Source of the DNA: Pseudolabrys sp. | GTDB taxonomy: Bacteria; Pseudomonadota; Alphaproteobacteria; Rhizobiales; Xanthobacteraceae | Direction of reading: 5' to 3' | DNA: 33,981 nt | Assembly (NCBI GenBank): GCA_019635575.1 | Contig: JAHBZF010000026.1 | Location: forward strand, 1-33,981 | In this document: piece by piece, positions 33,942 through 33,981 of the stretch | Position numbering within the stretch: position 1 is the first letter of the stretch | How the letters are laid out: the number at the start of each line of letters is the position of its first letter | Notes under the pieces: model-generated | The model's database searches: none | The model's input: only the letters and a program-made list of their open reading frames with translations | What the model was told of the DNA's origin: nothing | Program-made: the position numbers and the translations under genes

Positions 33942-33981
33942 TCATCCCCTCCCCATCAAGGCAGGGCTATCGCATATGGCT

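Noticed and set aside
1-33981. CRISPR array or insertion sequence
   Set aside because: No regularly spaced repeats, transposase gene or paired terminal repeats were seen; an integrase gene is also absent from the window.

Overview
The window is GC-rich DNA from an alphaproteobacterium, probably Sphingomonadales or Caulobacterales. That placement is inferred from base composition, codon use and family resemblance, not from a marker gene. It reads as the right-hand part of an integrative and conjugative element (ICE) plus its junction with the host chromosome.

Layout. Positions 1-4083 (+) are the end of a Trb-type conjugation operon: trbL (5' truncated by the window), trbF, trbG, trbI and a small DUF2274 gene, with overlapping start and stop codons throughout. 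Positions 4034-18996 (-) are a long run of metal-resistance genes on one strand. In transcription order these are a copper P1B-1 ATPase, a CueR-type regulator, a His-rich CzcI-like protein, czcC, czcB, czcA, a DUF190 PII-like protein, an SRPBCC protein, a ZIP-like transporter, a small lipoprotein, a P1B-4 (SPC-motif) ATPase and a LysR regulator. Positions 19126-22019 (+) are the periplasmic copper pair copA (multicopper oxidase) and copB. The 130 bp between the copper ATPase and copA carries two divergent promoters of the CueR kind, each with a TGACA-N3-TGTCA dyad.

Positions 22020-31419 form a defence island of lower and less uniform GC. A SIR2-APAZ gene and a short prokaryotic Argonaute (a SPARSA-type pair) lie on the minus strand, with an unrecognised 221-residue gene upstream on the same strand. 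Diverging from them is a two-gene nuclease plus Ski2-like helicase operon that resembles Hachiman (HamA/HamB). Both systems are expected to act against incoming phage or plasmids: SPARSA by NAD+ depletion, Hachiman by nuclease-helicase action on DNA.

Positions 31623-31865 look like the element's attachment end. There is an intact tRNA-Arg(CCG) and, 125 bp further on, a diverged copy of only the 5' half of a tRNA-Arg(CCG) that stops just after the anticodon loop. The simplest reading is that integration cut the host tRNA gene at its anticodon loop and the element supplies a complete replacement tRNA. From 32001 the sequence is probably host chromosome, with a haem c plus PQQ dehydrogenase resembling polyvinyl alcohol dehydrogenase.

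The points most worth following up are the compensated double frameshift inside trbG, the SPARSA and Hachiman-like systems sharing one divergent control region with an unknown gene, the replaced tRNA at the attachment site, and the paired CueR-like promoters. No integrase gene lies in the window, so the element's other end must be outside it.
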